From positions 47,481,530 through 47,545,529 of the forward strand of contig NC_044560.1 in the NCBI RefSeq assembly GCF_007565055.1: a stretch of DNA of 64,000 bases, in the 5' to 3' direction. This document shows positions 41,012 through 54,542 of the stretch, in pieces. Source of the DNA: Rhinopithecus roxellana (taxonomy: Eukaryota > Chordata > Mammalia > Primates > Cercopithecidae). Both the position numbers and the translations under genes were made by a program. Position 1 is the stretch's first letter, and each line of letters starts with the position of its first letter. The notes beneath the pieces were generated by a model, which worked only from the letters and a program-made list of their open reading frames with translations, had not been told where the DNA came from and made no database searches.

Positions 41012-41189
41012 GCTGCTTTTCTTCTTTAGTGTCCTGCGACTTCAAATCCCATCCACAACACTGCCCTTTAGGCTAGGCACTGGCACTTGAACTAACCCTG
41101 AACGAGGCTCACAGGCTCTCTTGCTTTTCTGTTCCATGCTCCTCAAAGGTGGTACTTGTTAGGTCTACGAGGCCTGCGTTTGAAAATCA

Positions 41190-41410
41190 TTCTGGCAATT
41201 CTTCTTGGAGAAAGGCAACGTAATGTTTTCTCAAGTGACATACTCCAATAATAAATAAACACCGTGCGTCTGTTGGCAGATTATTTCAGCGCCTTGTTAG
41301 CAACAGGTACCTAATTGCTTCTCATTTTCCCGAGATGATTCAATTGCACTAAACCAGGAGAGACAAATTAGATTCAGTGGATCACCAGCATGTTCTACAA
41401 CTAAGTGAAA
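41190..41410 (+). other. Repeat-free stretch, candidate conserved non-coding element
   Basis: Contains ATAATAAATAAACACC, TGTTGGCAGATTATTTCAGC, TACCTAATTGCTTCTC and CAATTGCACTAAACC. No repeat is recognised. The composition is that of enhancer-like sequence common in developmental regulator introns; the idea is untested. Confidence 0.3.
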
Positions 41411-41678
41411 AGCGTTCCTAAGAGGCAAAGAAGTTTGTGGATATGACAGGAGAAAGATGAACAAACCTAGCACTTGGGGGCCTAGGCCAGGGGAGGGGGT
41501 GCCACAATTACAGTAGTGGTGAAACGTCAGGGGACGTTCCTTCTGGAGGGACCTTAGTTTGGAGAGAAAAACTTATAATGCCACAGCAAAAATTCTACAA
41601 ATGGAGGACCAAACAATTTTGAGCTCATTTCTCTTAAGGTCTATCCAGGTAGATCTTAATTAAAACTAAACTTGCATT

Positions 41679-42145
41679 AGGCTGGGCATGGCGGCACACG
41701 TCTGCCAGAATCAAGGCAATTTCACTTCTAAACTGCCTTCGCATGTGTGTGTGTGTGTGTGTTTGATTCACAAAGAAGTGGGGTTTAACCTTGTGCTCGC
41801 ATTTTGTATGTCTTGAATCCTCAGTACCTAGTTATCTAAGGGCATGACTTATTTGCTGTTGTAAGCCCAGCACTTTGGAAGGCGAAGGCAGGAGGATTGC
41901 TTGAGCCCAGGAGTTCGAAACCCGCCTAGGTAACATAGTGAGACCCTGTCTCTACAAAAAAAAATTTAAAAATTAGCTAGGCATAGTGGCATGCGCCTGT
42001 AGTCCCAGCTACTTGGAATGCTGAGGCAGAAGGATCCCTGGAGCCTAGGAGGTCGAGGCTGCAGTGAGCCGTGATCAAGTCACTGCACTCTAGCTTGGGT
42101 GTCAGAGAGAGACCCTGTCTCAAAACAAACAAACAAACAAATCAA
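41679..42145 (+). mobile_element. AluJ-type element interrupted near its head
   Basis: The Alu head GGCTGGGCATGGCGGCACAC (41679-41700) is followed by ~160 bases of non-Alu DNA, and the Alu resumes at about 41862 with GTAAGCCCAGCACTTTGG to an (AAAC)n tail. The insert (41705-41861) resembles 42788-42938 outside the Alu and contains a GT microsatellite (41743-41762). Confidence 0.85.
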
Positions 42146-42289
42146 ATATATACTGAGCACTTAAACATGCTATGCCTCTTTCTATGTGCTGCTGAGTACA
42201 TGCATTTGAATACTGTATTACTACACAGTGGAGAAGGAAAGAACTTCCTATTATTCTCAAACTTTCTCTGTTCCTTCAATCAAATCCAT

Positions 42290-42412
42290 GCATTCACTCA
42301 TTTATTTGACAATTATTTATTGAGTGCTTTCTTTATGCCGGGCAAAAGGCGGAGGGATTCAGAGATAAATGATAAAGATGTGGTCCTTGCCCCAATAGGC
42401 CCTGCCATCTAC
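42290..42412 (-). mobile_element. L2 3' end fragment, antisense
   Basis: ATTCACTCATTTATTTGACA and TTATTGAGTGCTTTCTTTAT lead into GAGATAAATGATAAAGATGT. Confidence 0.6.
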
Positions 42413-42787
42413 TGATGACTGTCACCCTGCTATTTTACCTCTCCTTCCCTGCTCCTCTATTGTTATCTCTGCATATTATGAATCCACACTCCTCTAACCT
42501 TCCTTGGTGACCCCAACTTCCTGAAAGGTAATCTTAATTCTCATAATTCTCTGCGGTATATTTTTCTTGGCCAAACTGGGAGATATTGTTAACTTCAGAC
42601 CCTCAGATGTTTCATCACTGAGAGCAAGATCCCTGTTTGGGTCAGGAGGATCATGGACTCAGAGAGGTTTATAGTGCATATAAACTTCTGACTACCTCTC
42701 CAAACAGAAACTGGAATGATTCTTTGAAAGCTGCACAATAAATCTTTGGTTTATATGGTGATTGCTTTAGTGTATCTTAGGCGTATT

Positions 42788-42938
42788 TTCGGAATAAAGG
42801 CAATTTTACTTCTAAACTCTCATTGTGTATTTTTTTTTTTGACTCATAAAGAGGTGGGGGTTTAACGTCATGTTTGCCTTTTGTATCCCTGAATTCTTCG
42901 GTACTTAGCTATCTAAGAGCATGATTTATTTGCTGTTG
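42788..42938 (+). repeat. Diverged copy of the insert at 41705-41861
   Basis: Shares AAGGCAATTT(T/C)ACTTCTAAACT, GGTTTAAC, TTTTGTAT, CTATCTAAG and GATTTATTTGCTGTTG-type segments with the Alu insert, in the same order. By eye about 80-85% identity outside the microsatellite. Confidence 0.8.
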
Positions 42939-43119
42939 ATCTGTTTTGCACGCCTGTAATATGAAGGCAAACTGTTTGACAATAGGGGTTAGGTCTTCTG
43001 CTTGTCTGGACTTGTGTAGTGCCAGATGCCCCTGTAGTTGTCCACAAGGATGTCCTTCCCCTCATTTTCTATTGCACCCTGTGCTTCTAGCACAGTAATG
43101 CAACTGCTGGTTTCCTTGT

Positions 43120-43235
43120 CCTCTCGTCCTCCAGGAGGCAAGCACTCTAAGGACGGAATCCATGCTTCTCTTATTCACTCTACTACTAGAGCACCTTGTA
43201 CACTGTAAGAATTTGATAAACATTTGTGGAAAAAA
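43120..43235 (+). mobile_element. L2 3' end fragment
   Basis: CAGGAGGCAAGCACTCTAAG then TACTAGAGCACCTTGTACAC and AATTTGATAAACATTTGTGG. Confidence 0.45.
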
Positions 43236-44042
43236 ATGAATGGGTCCCCAGATAGTAATGGGTATCTGCAAGCTAATACAATATTGAAAAAAGCCAAATT
43301 GACCTCAAAAAGTGTCTCTGAAGTGGCGTGCACCTAAGAGAAACCCTGAATTTACCAGTAGCAAGGACTTATGGACTAATAAAAAAGGCTAAATGATTTG
43401 TTTATGGCTGCTATTAAAAAAAAACTCAGTGTGATGGCACAGGTTATGTTATGATTATCAAAAGATCTAAATGGATATGTTATGACTTTGACTCATAAAA
43501 AATGTGAAAACAAAGTAATTGTTTAAATAAATGCAGTTAATTTCTCCCAGTGGGGGAGAAAAAGGTAGAAACTACTGATATGGCAAAAAAGGCACTGAAC
43601 TGGAGACTTGATTTCTGGTCTTGGTTCTGGGTACCTCAGATTTCTCATCTGTAAAAATAATGGGGAATATGTTGCTAACTGTCAACCAGCATATTTATCC
43701 ACTATTTACCCACTGATAAAACCTTAATTTGATACAGAGCAGCCATATGCTCAGCTAAAAATTTAGAGTTTCCAGCCTCCCTTGCAGCTACAGGTGATCA
43801 TCGGACATAGTCTTACTGTGCTGTAGAAGATCCTATGAAAAAGTGGCAGGATAAGCTGACAGGTCCTTTTTGCCTTCACCTTTTCTCTTCTTTCTGCTTG
43901 GCATGCAGACATAAGGCAAGAGTGCAGCGCCCATGCTGTGACCTCATAAAAAAACAACCCACTGAAACATGGCTAGGAGAAGAAATCTCAATCCCTGATG
44001 GCACTGCAAGTGCCACCCTAACAGCCTTGAATCATCTACTTG
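43236..44042 (+). other. Intron stretch, mostly unique
   Basis: A possible MIR remnant lies at 43600-43680 (GGTACCTCAGATTTCTCATC). Nothing else is recognised. Confidence 0.5.
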
Positions 44043-44342
44043 CTTTTTTTGTTTTTGTTTTTGTTTTTTTGAGACAGGGTCTTTCTCTGCTGCCCAGGCT
44101 GGAGTGCCGTCATAGCTCACTGCAGCCTCAAATTCCTGGGCTCAAGCAATCCTCGCACCTCAGCCTCCTGAGTATCTAGGCCCACAGGACTTATCACTGT
44201 GCTCTCCTAATTTAAAAAAATTTTTGTAGCGATAGGGTCTTGCTGTGTTGCCCAGGTTGGTCTCAAACCCCTGGCCTCAAGTGCTTCCTGCCTCAGCCTC
44301 CCGAAGTGCTGGGATTTCAAGTGTGAGTCACCATACCTAGCC
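44043..44342 (-). mobile_element. AluJ-type element
   Basis: Inverted, with a G-interrupted T tail at left and ending CACCATACCTAGCC. Diverged. Confidence 0.93.
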
Positions 44343-45000
44343 ACATTCTTGTTTTTCTATGAGAAAAATGTGACTCCTTATTTTCTTAAGCCATTGTTCA
44401 CTCAGATATACTGTTACTTTCAGCCAAAAACAATCTTTGCTGAGACTGGGAACACATTATACCAAAAGATTCCCAGACCATAACTCTTTCAATTACTTTC
44501 AATTGTGCCGCCCAATGTGGATCGTGTAGGCTGCTCCCTGTTCCTAAATCTCTAAGGCACAGAATTGCTTTACTTAGTGCAGAGTATTTAAATAAACTAC
44601 CATTCATTATCTTCTTAATCTTCAAAATAGCAAAGATTTTAATCAAAAAGGTAAGTTTTAAGAAGATCTAAACTTTCAAGAAACTTTAAGATGTAACTGA
44701 TGGTTACTCCAAATAATTCTCTAAGAAGTTAGCCCCTTCAGATCATCAACCAGGCAAACTTACAATTCTTGAAAAGGCAAAAGGACGAAGAAAGATTTCT
44801 TTTTTCAATTATCATGAATAAGACAAATAGTCATGAGTAAATACTTTACTATGGTTACAATTTTAAGTCATGGTAAAAGAAAGTCTTTGAAAGCCCAATC
44901 TTTCAGCTTAAAGTGCACAGTGATTATACTAATGTATAACGATGTACAAATGCCTGTACTGAAATGTAATATCTTCCCCCTACCGATAGGATATTCCCAA
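44343..45000 (+). other. Intron stretch with no recognised repeat
   Basis: Unique AT-rich sequence. Confidence 0.55.
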
Positions 45001-45165
45001 ATAACCTCTTTACCTAATTCTCACCACACAGAAAAACAGGTGGCAAAGTATTATCCCCATGCTACAGATGGCCAAACTGAGGCCACAAGGTTAAGTGATT
45101 TAACAAAGCCACAAAGAAAGCCAATATCAGAGAGGGGATTCATTTTAAGAAACCACACGCCTCTA
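45001..45165 (-). mobile_element. MIR fragment, antisense
   Basis: TTATCCCCATGCTACAGATG, GGCCAAACTGAGGCCACAAG and GTTAAGTGATTTAACAAAGC in inverted MIR order. Confidence 0.7.
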
Positions 45166-45429
45166 CCTTTATACTGTAAATAGGGAAGTGGTTAGAACAA
45201 CCTAAAGAAAGCCCATAGCTCTTAATAGCAAAGCTTTACTTAGAGAATTTTGCATAGGTTTTCTTTGGATGCAACGCCATGGTTCTTCCACATCCTGGAC
45301 ATTTCTTACAAGGAAGTACTGCATGAACTATCACACATTTATCACCCTTGGCTCTTCTGAAGAAATGAAAATTCATCAGGGTCAGAGAGAGGATAAATGT
45401 CTCCTGTGTGCATTTATATGCATTTTGAT

Positions 45430-45750
45430 TACTTTTATTCATTCAAACAATATTTGAGCATAAAACCCACTGTGTGACGCACAACAAAGATAGTGAAATG
45501 TCTAAGTTAGAGATCCTTCCCTTTGGAGATTCTCCTCTAGGAAACATGTATATTAACTAACAAGGCCAGATGAGGTTGGTGGAGTCAATGTGCAGACACA
45601 AAAGGCAGCAGGAGCTTAAGCAGTGTGAGATGATGGCAAGCTGGGTGGAGAGGAGGTTTCACTTTGAAAGTAGTGCTTGAGCTGATCTGGGGGGATGGGC
45701 AGAATATTGCTGGGCGAAGGCAATAGGGACAGCATGATATTTTCAAAGCC
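45430..45750 (-). mobile_element. L2 LINE fragment, antisense
   Basis: Begins ATTCATTCAAACAATATTTG and continues with TGAGCTGATCTGGGGG-type and CAATAGGGACAGC segments of inverted L2. Confidence 0.55.
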
Positions 45751-45999
45751 TGGGTGAAAAAGGATTATTTAATTGTATGACCTGTGTGCATACTGTACTT
45801 CCAGGCACTGTGAAAATGACTACAAATACATGATTTCCTTTGCTCCTAACATAATACAATTCTTTTGAGTTAGAGATGATGATCTCCAACTTAGAGATGA
45901 GAAACGTTTGGTTCAGGGAGAAAAGCAATGTGCCAAGTAGTGGACAGAGATTCAGACAGCAGCCTATCTGACCCCCTGAAATTTTGTGCTTAACCACTG

Positions 46000-46345
46000 C
46001 CATAGGCTGAATGTTTGTGGCCCTCTGGGATCCATATCTTGAAATCCTCACCCCCATTGTGATGGTAACAGGTAGCAGTGCCTTTGGGAGGTGATCAGGT
46101 CACAGGGTAGGGCCCTCATGAATACGATTAGTGCCTTTATGAAAGAGACCCTAGAGAGCACCCCCGCCCCTTCTGCCGTGTGAGGACACAGCAAGAAGTG
46201 GGCCCTCACCAGACACAGAAGCTGCCAGAGCCTTGATCTTGGACTTCCGGTCTCCAGAACTGTGAGTGATAAATTTCTGTGGTTTATAGGCCACCCAGTC
46301 CATGGTGTTCTGTTCTGGCAGTCAAAACAGATAAAGACAACTGCT
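46000..46345 (+). mobile_element. ERVL-MaLR LTR (MLT1-type)
   Basis: Contains AGGCTGAATGTTTGTGGCCC, TTTGGGAGGTGATCAGGTCA, GACCCTAGAGAGCACC, TGTGAGGACACAGCAAGAAG, CCTTGATCTTGGACTTCCGG and CCAGAACTGTGAGTGATAAA in the standard MLT1 order. A solitary LTR; no internal viral coding sequence is seen. Confidence 0.85.
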
Positions 46346-47872
46346 GTGCTATGCTACCTCCCTTCAACGCCCTGTGTTTCTCCCTTCGCTTTGCAATCTT
46401 GAGAGAGGTTTTCTTTGTAAAAGGTGGCCATGAAATTTCCAAATGTAGCTTATGTTTGCAGCCAAAAGTAAGGCCCTTGGGTTTTTAGTGAGGTGACCTT
46501 GATTTGCTGTAGCTCTGTAAAACCTCACCTCCATTCTGAGCGTGGATGTGTGTTGGACAGTTATTGCTTACTCACTGGTGCTAGTCTCGTTGAGGCATTC
46601 CTGTGAGAAATGCTAGGGAAGGCAGCAGAAGCCTTGCAACCTAGTGCTAACCACAGAGCGGTCAATGGCCTCCCTGATCCCTGCCCCATGCCCTGGGGAC
46701 CTGATAAAGGACATTCTTTCCTTTTCTTTAAGACCCTTTTAAAGTTTGATTCTCTGGATTCTCTAATAATTTACTATTTTGTGTCGTGGCAACTTTGCAC
46801 AATAAAAGGAGTGTCAGAGGTTGAAACCTCCTTTATGTGCACATGTTGACATCGATTCCACACTGACTCTTGGCAGCTATACTCTTGCTCCTCAATTTTG
46901 GCCTCATCTTCCTAAAACACCAAGTCTTACTCCCAAATGTGATATCATTCCAAGCATTAGCTTTCCAACTAGTTCAGAGAAAAATGAAGGAAATTACAGT
47001 ACCCATAGCAAATACGCCTTAAATAATGAGGCTGAATTCCAACCTTTTAAAAATATCTTAGCCAGAAAAATGTCTTATGTTAGCCTATCTCAATTCTTAT
47101 GATTCTTACCACAAAGAGGCAACTGAAGTTTCATCTCAACTACTCCAATTCCCTTCACCAGACCACTAAGCGGGGTGGGGCACGGTAAGAACGGGTACCT
47201 GAGTAGACTTTCCAGAAAGGAGAGCTGAGGATGCTGGGAGCCATCTTGAATTCTGGTGAAAACAAAGAATCTTTGGTATTCCATACTTCTTACACTAGGC
47301 ATCTTTCTCTTTTCCTCAAACACAATTTTATGAATGAATATGATTAGACTGGAACTTGTTATGCTGTGAGCTAAGGAGGTTCATCCTGGTTCAACCCAGC
47401 GTGGGTCATTTTAGAAAACGTGCTTAGTCATCTAGCATGAAGAAGCTCTCAACCTGTACCCGTGGGGAAGTGCTCATGACAATAATTTCTAGAACTACAG
47501 TTTTAAGGCAAGACACACATTAGACACTCTTAACATTTACTGACTAATGATAATATATACAGATTGCCTTATGGAATCTCCACAAATACTGTTTTATTGT
47601 TGTTTCTGTATAAGAATACAAGATTGGGAGGAAAGGGTCATTTATTATTAGTATTGTGCCCATTGTATTGATGAGGACATTGAAAAACACAGAAGGTGAG
47701 TGGGAAGGAAAAGAGGGAGGCTACCCAGCTCTCCTGATTGCTGGCGTACTGTTCTTCTCAGTTCTTACTAACTTACTACACCACGAATCTTTCCTTTCCT
47801 TAGGATGGTCCTCCATTTATCTAAGCATCTTTTAAGTTTTGACTTCAACGTTATTTATACTTTGAAGTCTCT
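46346..47872 (+). other. Intron stretch with no recognised repeat
   Basis: Unique sequence; no gene or element is supported. Confidence 0.6.
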
Positions 47873-48172
47873 CTTTTTTTTTTTTTTGAGATGGAGTCTC
47901 ACTCTGTTGCCCAGGCTGGAGTGCAGTGGCACCATCTTGGCTCACTGCAGCCTCCGCCTCCTGGGTTCAAGCAATTCTCCTGCCTCAGCCTCACAGGTAG
48001 CTGGGATTTACAGGCGTGTGCCACCACACCCGGCTAATTTTTTTGTATTTTCAGTACAGATGGGGTTTCATCGTGTTGGCCAGGCTGGTCTCAAACTCCT
48101 GACCTCAAGTGATCTGCCTGCCTCGACCTCCCAAAGTGCTGGGATTAGAGGTGTGGGACACCGCATCCGGCC
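47873..48172 (-). mobile_element. AluS-type element
   Basis: Inverted, full-length, ending CACCGCATCCGGCC. TGAAGTC flanks both sides. Confidence 0.95.
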
Positions 48173-48225
48173 TGAAGTCACTTTATTTGATACAAAGTGA
48201 TAAGTAATAGTACATTCCACATCAG

Positions 48226-48227
<2 letters not shown>

Positions 48228-48245
<18 letters not shown>
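48228..48245 (+). repeat. (GT)n abutting an Alu tail
   Basis: TTTTTGTGTGTGTGTG runs directly into the poly-T of the next Alu. Confidence 0.85.
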
Positions 48246-48261
<16 letters not shown>

Positions 48262-48550
48262 TTTTTTTTTTTGAGACAGGGTCTGCTATGTTGCGCAGGC
48301 TGGAGTGCAGTGGTGCGATCTTGGCTCGTGGAACCTCTGCTTTCTGGGTGCGAGCAATCCTCCCATCGCAGCCTCTTGAGTAGCTGGGACTAAGGCACTC
48401 GCTACCATGCTCAGCTAATTTTTGTATTTTTTTCTAGACAGTGTTTTGCCATGTTGCCCAGGCTGACCTTGAATTCCTGAGTTCAAGTGATCTGCCTGCC
48501 TTGGCCTCAGAAAGTGCTAGGATTACAGGTGTGAGCCACCGTGCCTGGCC
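48246..48550 (-). mobile_element. AluJ/S-type element
   Basis: Inverted with a T tract of 27 bases and ending CACCGTGCCTGGCC; moderately diverged. Confidence 0.93.
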
Positions 48551-48584
48551 CATCATCTTTTACTTGCTTATTTTCTTGTGTGCC

Positions 48585-48680
48585 TCTCTTCTGTGGTAGA
48601 TAACATGCTCTGTGAGGACAGGAACCATTGGTCCCAGTGTCTAGAGTCACTCAGTAAATCCTTGTTTAAAGAGTGAATGA
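48585..48680 (+). mobile_element. L2 3' end fragment
   Basis: GCTCTGTGAGGACAGGAACC, then GAGTCACTCAGTAAATCCTT. Confidence 0.5.
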
Positions 48681-49030
48681 ACCTCCATGGTCACCCCAAC
48701 ACTGAGCTCCTGCAGGAACTTTTACCATTCAGTTAGCATTTAGAATATGTGAACTTGACCCCAAACAGATGAAAAGTGACACATGCCTCATCTCCTTCTG
48801 GCCATAAATATTCTGACTAAAAGGGTTTCATATCTCTGATCCCCCACTACAGTTTATATGCTCAATGAGTGTTAACTATGAGGATAACATTTTAATACTA
48901 TTTAATAAGCCTCATTCTGGGACCTTATAATTCAATTCTGATGCAGGTTTTCAAATTATATATCGATAGTAAGCCTCTCTGATTATACCACACATATACA
49001 CAAATGAAAGAAGGGATCTTGAGAAAGTTC

Positions 49031-49335
49031 TTTTTTTTTTTTTTTTTTTTTGAGGTGGAGTCTCGCTCTGTCGCCCGGACTGGAGTGCAGTGGCCAGATC
49101 TCAGCTCACTGCAAGCTCCGCCTCCCGGGTTTACGCCATTCTCCTGCCTCAGCCTCCCGAGTAGCTGGGTCTACAGGCGCCCGCCACCTCGCCCGGCTAG
49201 TTTTTTTTTGTATTTTTAGTAGAGACGGGGTTTCACCGTGTTAGCCAGGATGGTCTCCATCTCCTGACCTCGTGATCCACCCGTCTCGACCTCTCAAAGT
49301 GCTGGGATTACAGGCTTGAGCCACCGCGCCCGGCC
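49031..49335 (-). mobile_element. AluY element of the Old World monkey (AluYR-like) type
   Basis: Inverted, full-length. GAGAAAGT(T/C)C flanks both sides. It contains GCCCGCCACCTCGCCCGGCT and GTTTACGCCATTCTCC, monkey-type variants. Confidence 0.95.
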
Positions 49336-50602
<1,267 letters not shown>

Positions 50603-51084
50603 TCAACTGGTAAGTACACTTTAATTCATGGAACAATGATTTGTGCAACCTAAAAGATAACATCTAAAGAATTAAAAACAAACAAAAAGAGGAATCCACC
50701 TGTGAATGAAAAAGATGTTTTGAATTGCTTTGCATTTGTCACAGGAACAAAGAAGTGACAGAATAGCCCCCTGCTAAGTCGGTCTGTATTTGATTTCAAT
50801 TTATTCTACTTAATCACAGTCCATTTTTGGGTTATTGATCTTCTCTTAATAATACAGGGTTCAACTTTTGCAGTGTTTCCTAAAAGTTGTTTGTGTCTGT
50901 GACCTCTGGGACCCCCAAAAGGAGACCATCTATGCTTATGAAGACTTCGCATGCAATCATTTCATCTTGTTGGTTATCTTGCTTTGAGACCGAATCACTT
51001 TCTCCATATTTTAAATAAGTTGGCTGTTTTAACATAAGAATACCCTCAACAGTGGCAACTTAGTTGTTCATTCAATGAATTCTT

Positions 51085-51450
51085 TAGAATAGAAAAAAAG
51101 AAAAGTAAAAAATCTTAAATGCCCTACAATTGGGGACTGGTTAAATAAGTATGGTATAACCAATGTAAACAATATGGTAAAAGAGTAATGACGTGGCAAA
51201 ACATTGATAATATAATGTTAATTGAAAAAGGCGATTACAAAATAGGATGTTATACTATGACACCATCGAAAAGGCTATTTCTATGCACAGAGAAAGAACT
51301 GGAAGGCAATAAGCACAAACTATAATGGCAGTTCTCGCTCTGTGTTGAATTTGGGTGATTTTCATTGCCTTCGTTTTGCTTACCTGTCTTTTCTATGATG
51401 AACATATATTGCTTTCATGTTAATACAATAAAAGCTTGTTTTTTTAAAAA
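51085..51450 (+). mobile_element. L1 (L1ME-like) 3' end fragment
   Basis: Contains TGGGGACTGGTTAAATAAGT, AATGACGTGGCAAAACATTG, AGAAAGAACTGGAAGGCAAT and TTTCATTGCCTTCGTTTTGC, in the order of the L1ME 3' end. Confidence 0.65.
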
Positions 51451-53946
51451 AATACTTCTACTATTGTGCCTAAGGTTTTCACAGCATTTCCAGCATAGAA
51501 AATACTTTGGGAAGAAAATAATGGAGAAACAGTTCCTTGTAATTACTGGATTTGTAATGTTCTCGGCAACCACGCTGACATACCCAACTGGAGGCATCTA
51601 TCAGTTTGGTAGGGTGCCAATTAAAACAATGAAAATTTGGATACAAAAATAAGAGAAATGACTCCTAGTCTCCACATCGGGGGACAAATTTGGGCTCTTT
51701 TAAGGTTGTAGCACAAAACTGGTCTGCACTGATGTTAAAAGAACCAAAGCCCATTCTACTTATACGTGTTTACGTGTGCTGTGCTCTGCCCGTGACCAGA
51801 GAATTATTTGGGTGAACTGAAAAAGTAATAAAAATCATAATGATATTAACATGTAACTGTGACTGAGTACCATGTACTGTGCCAAGCACTTTATAGGTAT
51901 AGATCTGTCCAGAAATTTAGTTAGTTTGGCCTGTATCTAAATATGTCCCTGTTATTTCTGATCACAGATTTCCTTAATGCAATTCTATAACATGACCTTG
52001 GAGTGTGACTCAGACTCTATACGGACAGAGTACTTGTCTGCTTTGTTCCCTTCTATGTCCAAGACATCCAAGGGTCTGAAACATCCAAACGATCTGAAAA
52101 GATATTTAAACTACTTGTGCAGGTCTCAGCTTTATCTGCAGCTTAATGAATACATGCTTAAACATAGCAAAACTTAAGAAAAATTGCAAACTGGTAAACA
52201 CTTTTGCATCGTCAGACGTAAGTACAATATAGAGTGGTATGTGATTTCATACTAATTTGACAAATTTGAATCAGATCCTTTCTAGATCAATATCCATGTG
52301 ATTTGAATTAAAAATGAAGTCACTAAGTCAAGTGACTTTAGTTATACTTGTTGCTTGCTGAATCAGTAACCAGTCACACCATGCCAAAGTTCTAATAATG
52401 TAGGATGCACTGAGATTTTGGGTGAACATTCACTGCAAGTAACCTAACCTAAGGTATCATCATGAAATTACACTAAGGAGGAGATTTCAAATAAAAAAAT
52501 AATTAAAGAAATAAAAAGCTACCAAAATGTAAACAAATCTCCCAACTCATTTAAACCTTTTTGTGTAGACCAGTTATAGGCTGTCAACCATTCCACTGAT
52601 TTAAATTTAGTCAAATGCCTGAACTATATGTCATAAAACAGAAGCAGAACAGAGAACAACAACCAAATCAAAACTTTAAAGACGGCAGATTTTTTTTCCC
52701 CCCAGATAATGGAATCACTGATGAAATCTAGTATCCTAACTAATCTTATTGGCGATAGCAAATGGCTGGACTCAAGAAAAAGTTATGATTTCTTTGAAAA
52801 TTTCATGTTTTCTAATTCATGCCATTCTAAATCTGCAGAAATGTTGACATGATTGAAATTCACTATTTATGCTTCTAAAAGGAATTGTAAGTAAAATTCG
52901 GGTAATAACAAGTATCGAGAATGACCAAGCTGATAAACAAGTTCAAAAATAGCAAAATTTATGTCTTCTTTGCAAGGGTTACAGAGGAAAGAAATACTGT
53001 CGGCATGCAGGAAGAACTAGCCAAACTATGTATAATCTTCTAAATTTATCACAGTCAAGTAATATGAACCCTAAGGCTGTCATGAATCTCAAAATTACTC
53101 TGTGTTTTCAATTTTTAAAGACTCGTATTGAGCACATTTCCTTATTATATACTTTAATATTTTCTCTACATGCATAATGTATGTTTTGGTTAATTTGCTT
53201 TGTATATTTAATTGACCAGATGAAATTCCAAAATGCTAGTAAACTGCTCTCTGTTAAAAGCTAGAGAACATTAATCTTGGCTTTTATTTTTGAAATCAAA
53301 CTTGGTTCTATACATCCCTTTAAAAATAAACTCCTTTTTAAAATCTTTTGCCAAATATTTATGCACAACTGTTACAAAATTACTATATGGATTAATGACT
53401 GATTGGCTTTCTTTTAATGAATTAAAACTTTAATTTCAATATATTTTCTAGAAGTACCAGATTTTTAAAAAAAGATTACGGATGAAGTAATCCTACCCCT
53501 TTTCTGGAGGAAACGAAATGTTACGTCAAAGTTCAAAGCAGAAAAATAAAGAATTTTGTAGAATAAGAAGCAGAAATCTAGCACAATGTTTTCTTTCAGT
53601 GGGGCATTTCATCCTTTTGATGGGTATTAAAAAAACCCAATGATAGGAAACAGAATTGGAGGTACGTTTCAAGAAGGACTTTGGCTTGTCACTGGTTTTC
53701 TAAACATCCAGAATTTCTGAATTTTGAATTTCCCTCTAGTCTGCCAGTTTTCTAAGCTACATGAGTCATTCCAAATTGTGTTCAGTAGACAAGGGCAAAC
53801 ATATATGGGACTCTAGTCATGTCGTGGCTTTCACCTCTGGAGGCACTTATAAGTGTAAAGTTCAACAAGAAAACCTTGAAAATACAGGTCAAATGCACTA
53901 TTCACAAAGATTCCTTCAAATTCATCGCTGGTATTTGTGGTAGTCA
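51451..53946 (+). other. Intron stretch with no recognised repeat
   Basis: AT-rich unique sequence about 2.5 kb long; nothing recognisable. Confidence 0.55.
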
Positions 53947-54541
53947 GGCTGGGCTGGTGGCTCATGCCTATAATCCCAGTACCGTGGGAGGCTGAGACAG
54001 GAGGATTGCTTCAGGTCAGGAGTTTGAGAGCAGCCTGGGCAATATAGTGAGACCTTGTCTCTACAAAAAAAGGATTTTTAAAAGTTAGCTGAGGCCAGGC
54101 ACGGTGGCTCATGCCTGTAATCCCAGCACTTTGGGAGGCCAAGGTAGGCAGATCACATGGTCAAGAGATCGAGACCAGCCTGGCCAACATGGTGAAACCT
54201 GGTCTCTACTAAAAATACAAAAATTAGCTGGGCGTGGTGGCGTGTGCCTGTAGTCCCAGCTACTCGGGAGGTAGAAGCAGGAGAATTGCTTGAACCTGGG
54301 AGGTGGAGGTTGCAGTCAGCCCGGATCACGCCACTGCACTCCAGTCTGGTGACAGAGCAAGACTCTGTCTCAAAAAAAAGAAAAAAAAAAAAAAATTAGC
54401 GGAGTACGGTATATGCCTATAGTCCCAGCTACTCAGAAGGCTGAAGCAGGAGGATCATGTGAACCCAGGAGTTTATGAGCTGTAACCATACCACTGTACT
54501 TCAGCCTGGGCAACAGACAGAGACCTTATGTCGAAAAAAAA
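53947..54541 (+). mobile_element. AluJ-type element split by an AluS
   Basis: The outer Alu starts GGCTGGGCTGGTGGCTCATG and stops at about 54092. It resumes at 54396 with GGTATATGCCTATAGTCCCA and ends TCGAAAAAAAA. Confidence 0.88.
54093..54395 (+). mobile_element. AluS-type element nested in an AluJ
   Basis: Full-length, same orientation as its host, starting GGCCAGGCACGGTGGC. AAAGTTAGCTGA before and AAAATTAGCGGA after are the likely target duplication within the host's A-rich middle. Confidence 0.94.
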
Positions 54542-54542
54542 T

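Noticed and set aside
46730..46850. Short inverted repeat around ATAAAAGGAG / CTCCTTTATG
   Set aside because: Arms of about 10 bases; expected by chance in a 64 kb window.
47805..48200. 131-codon plus-strand frame
   Set aside because: Translation of an Alu, not a gene.
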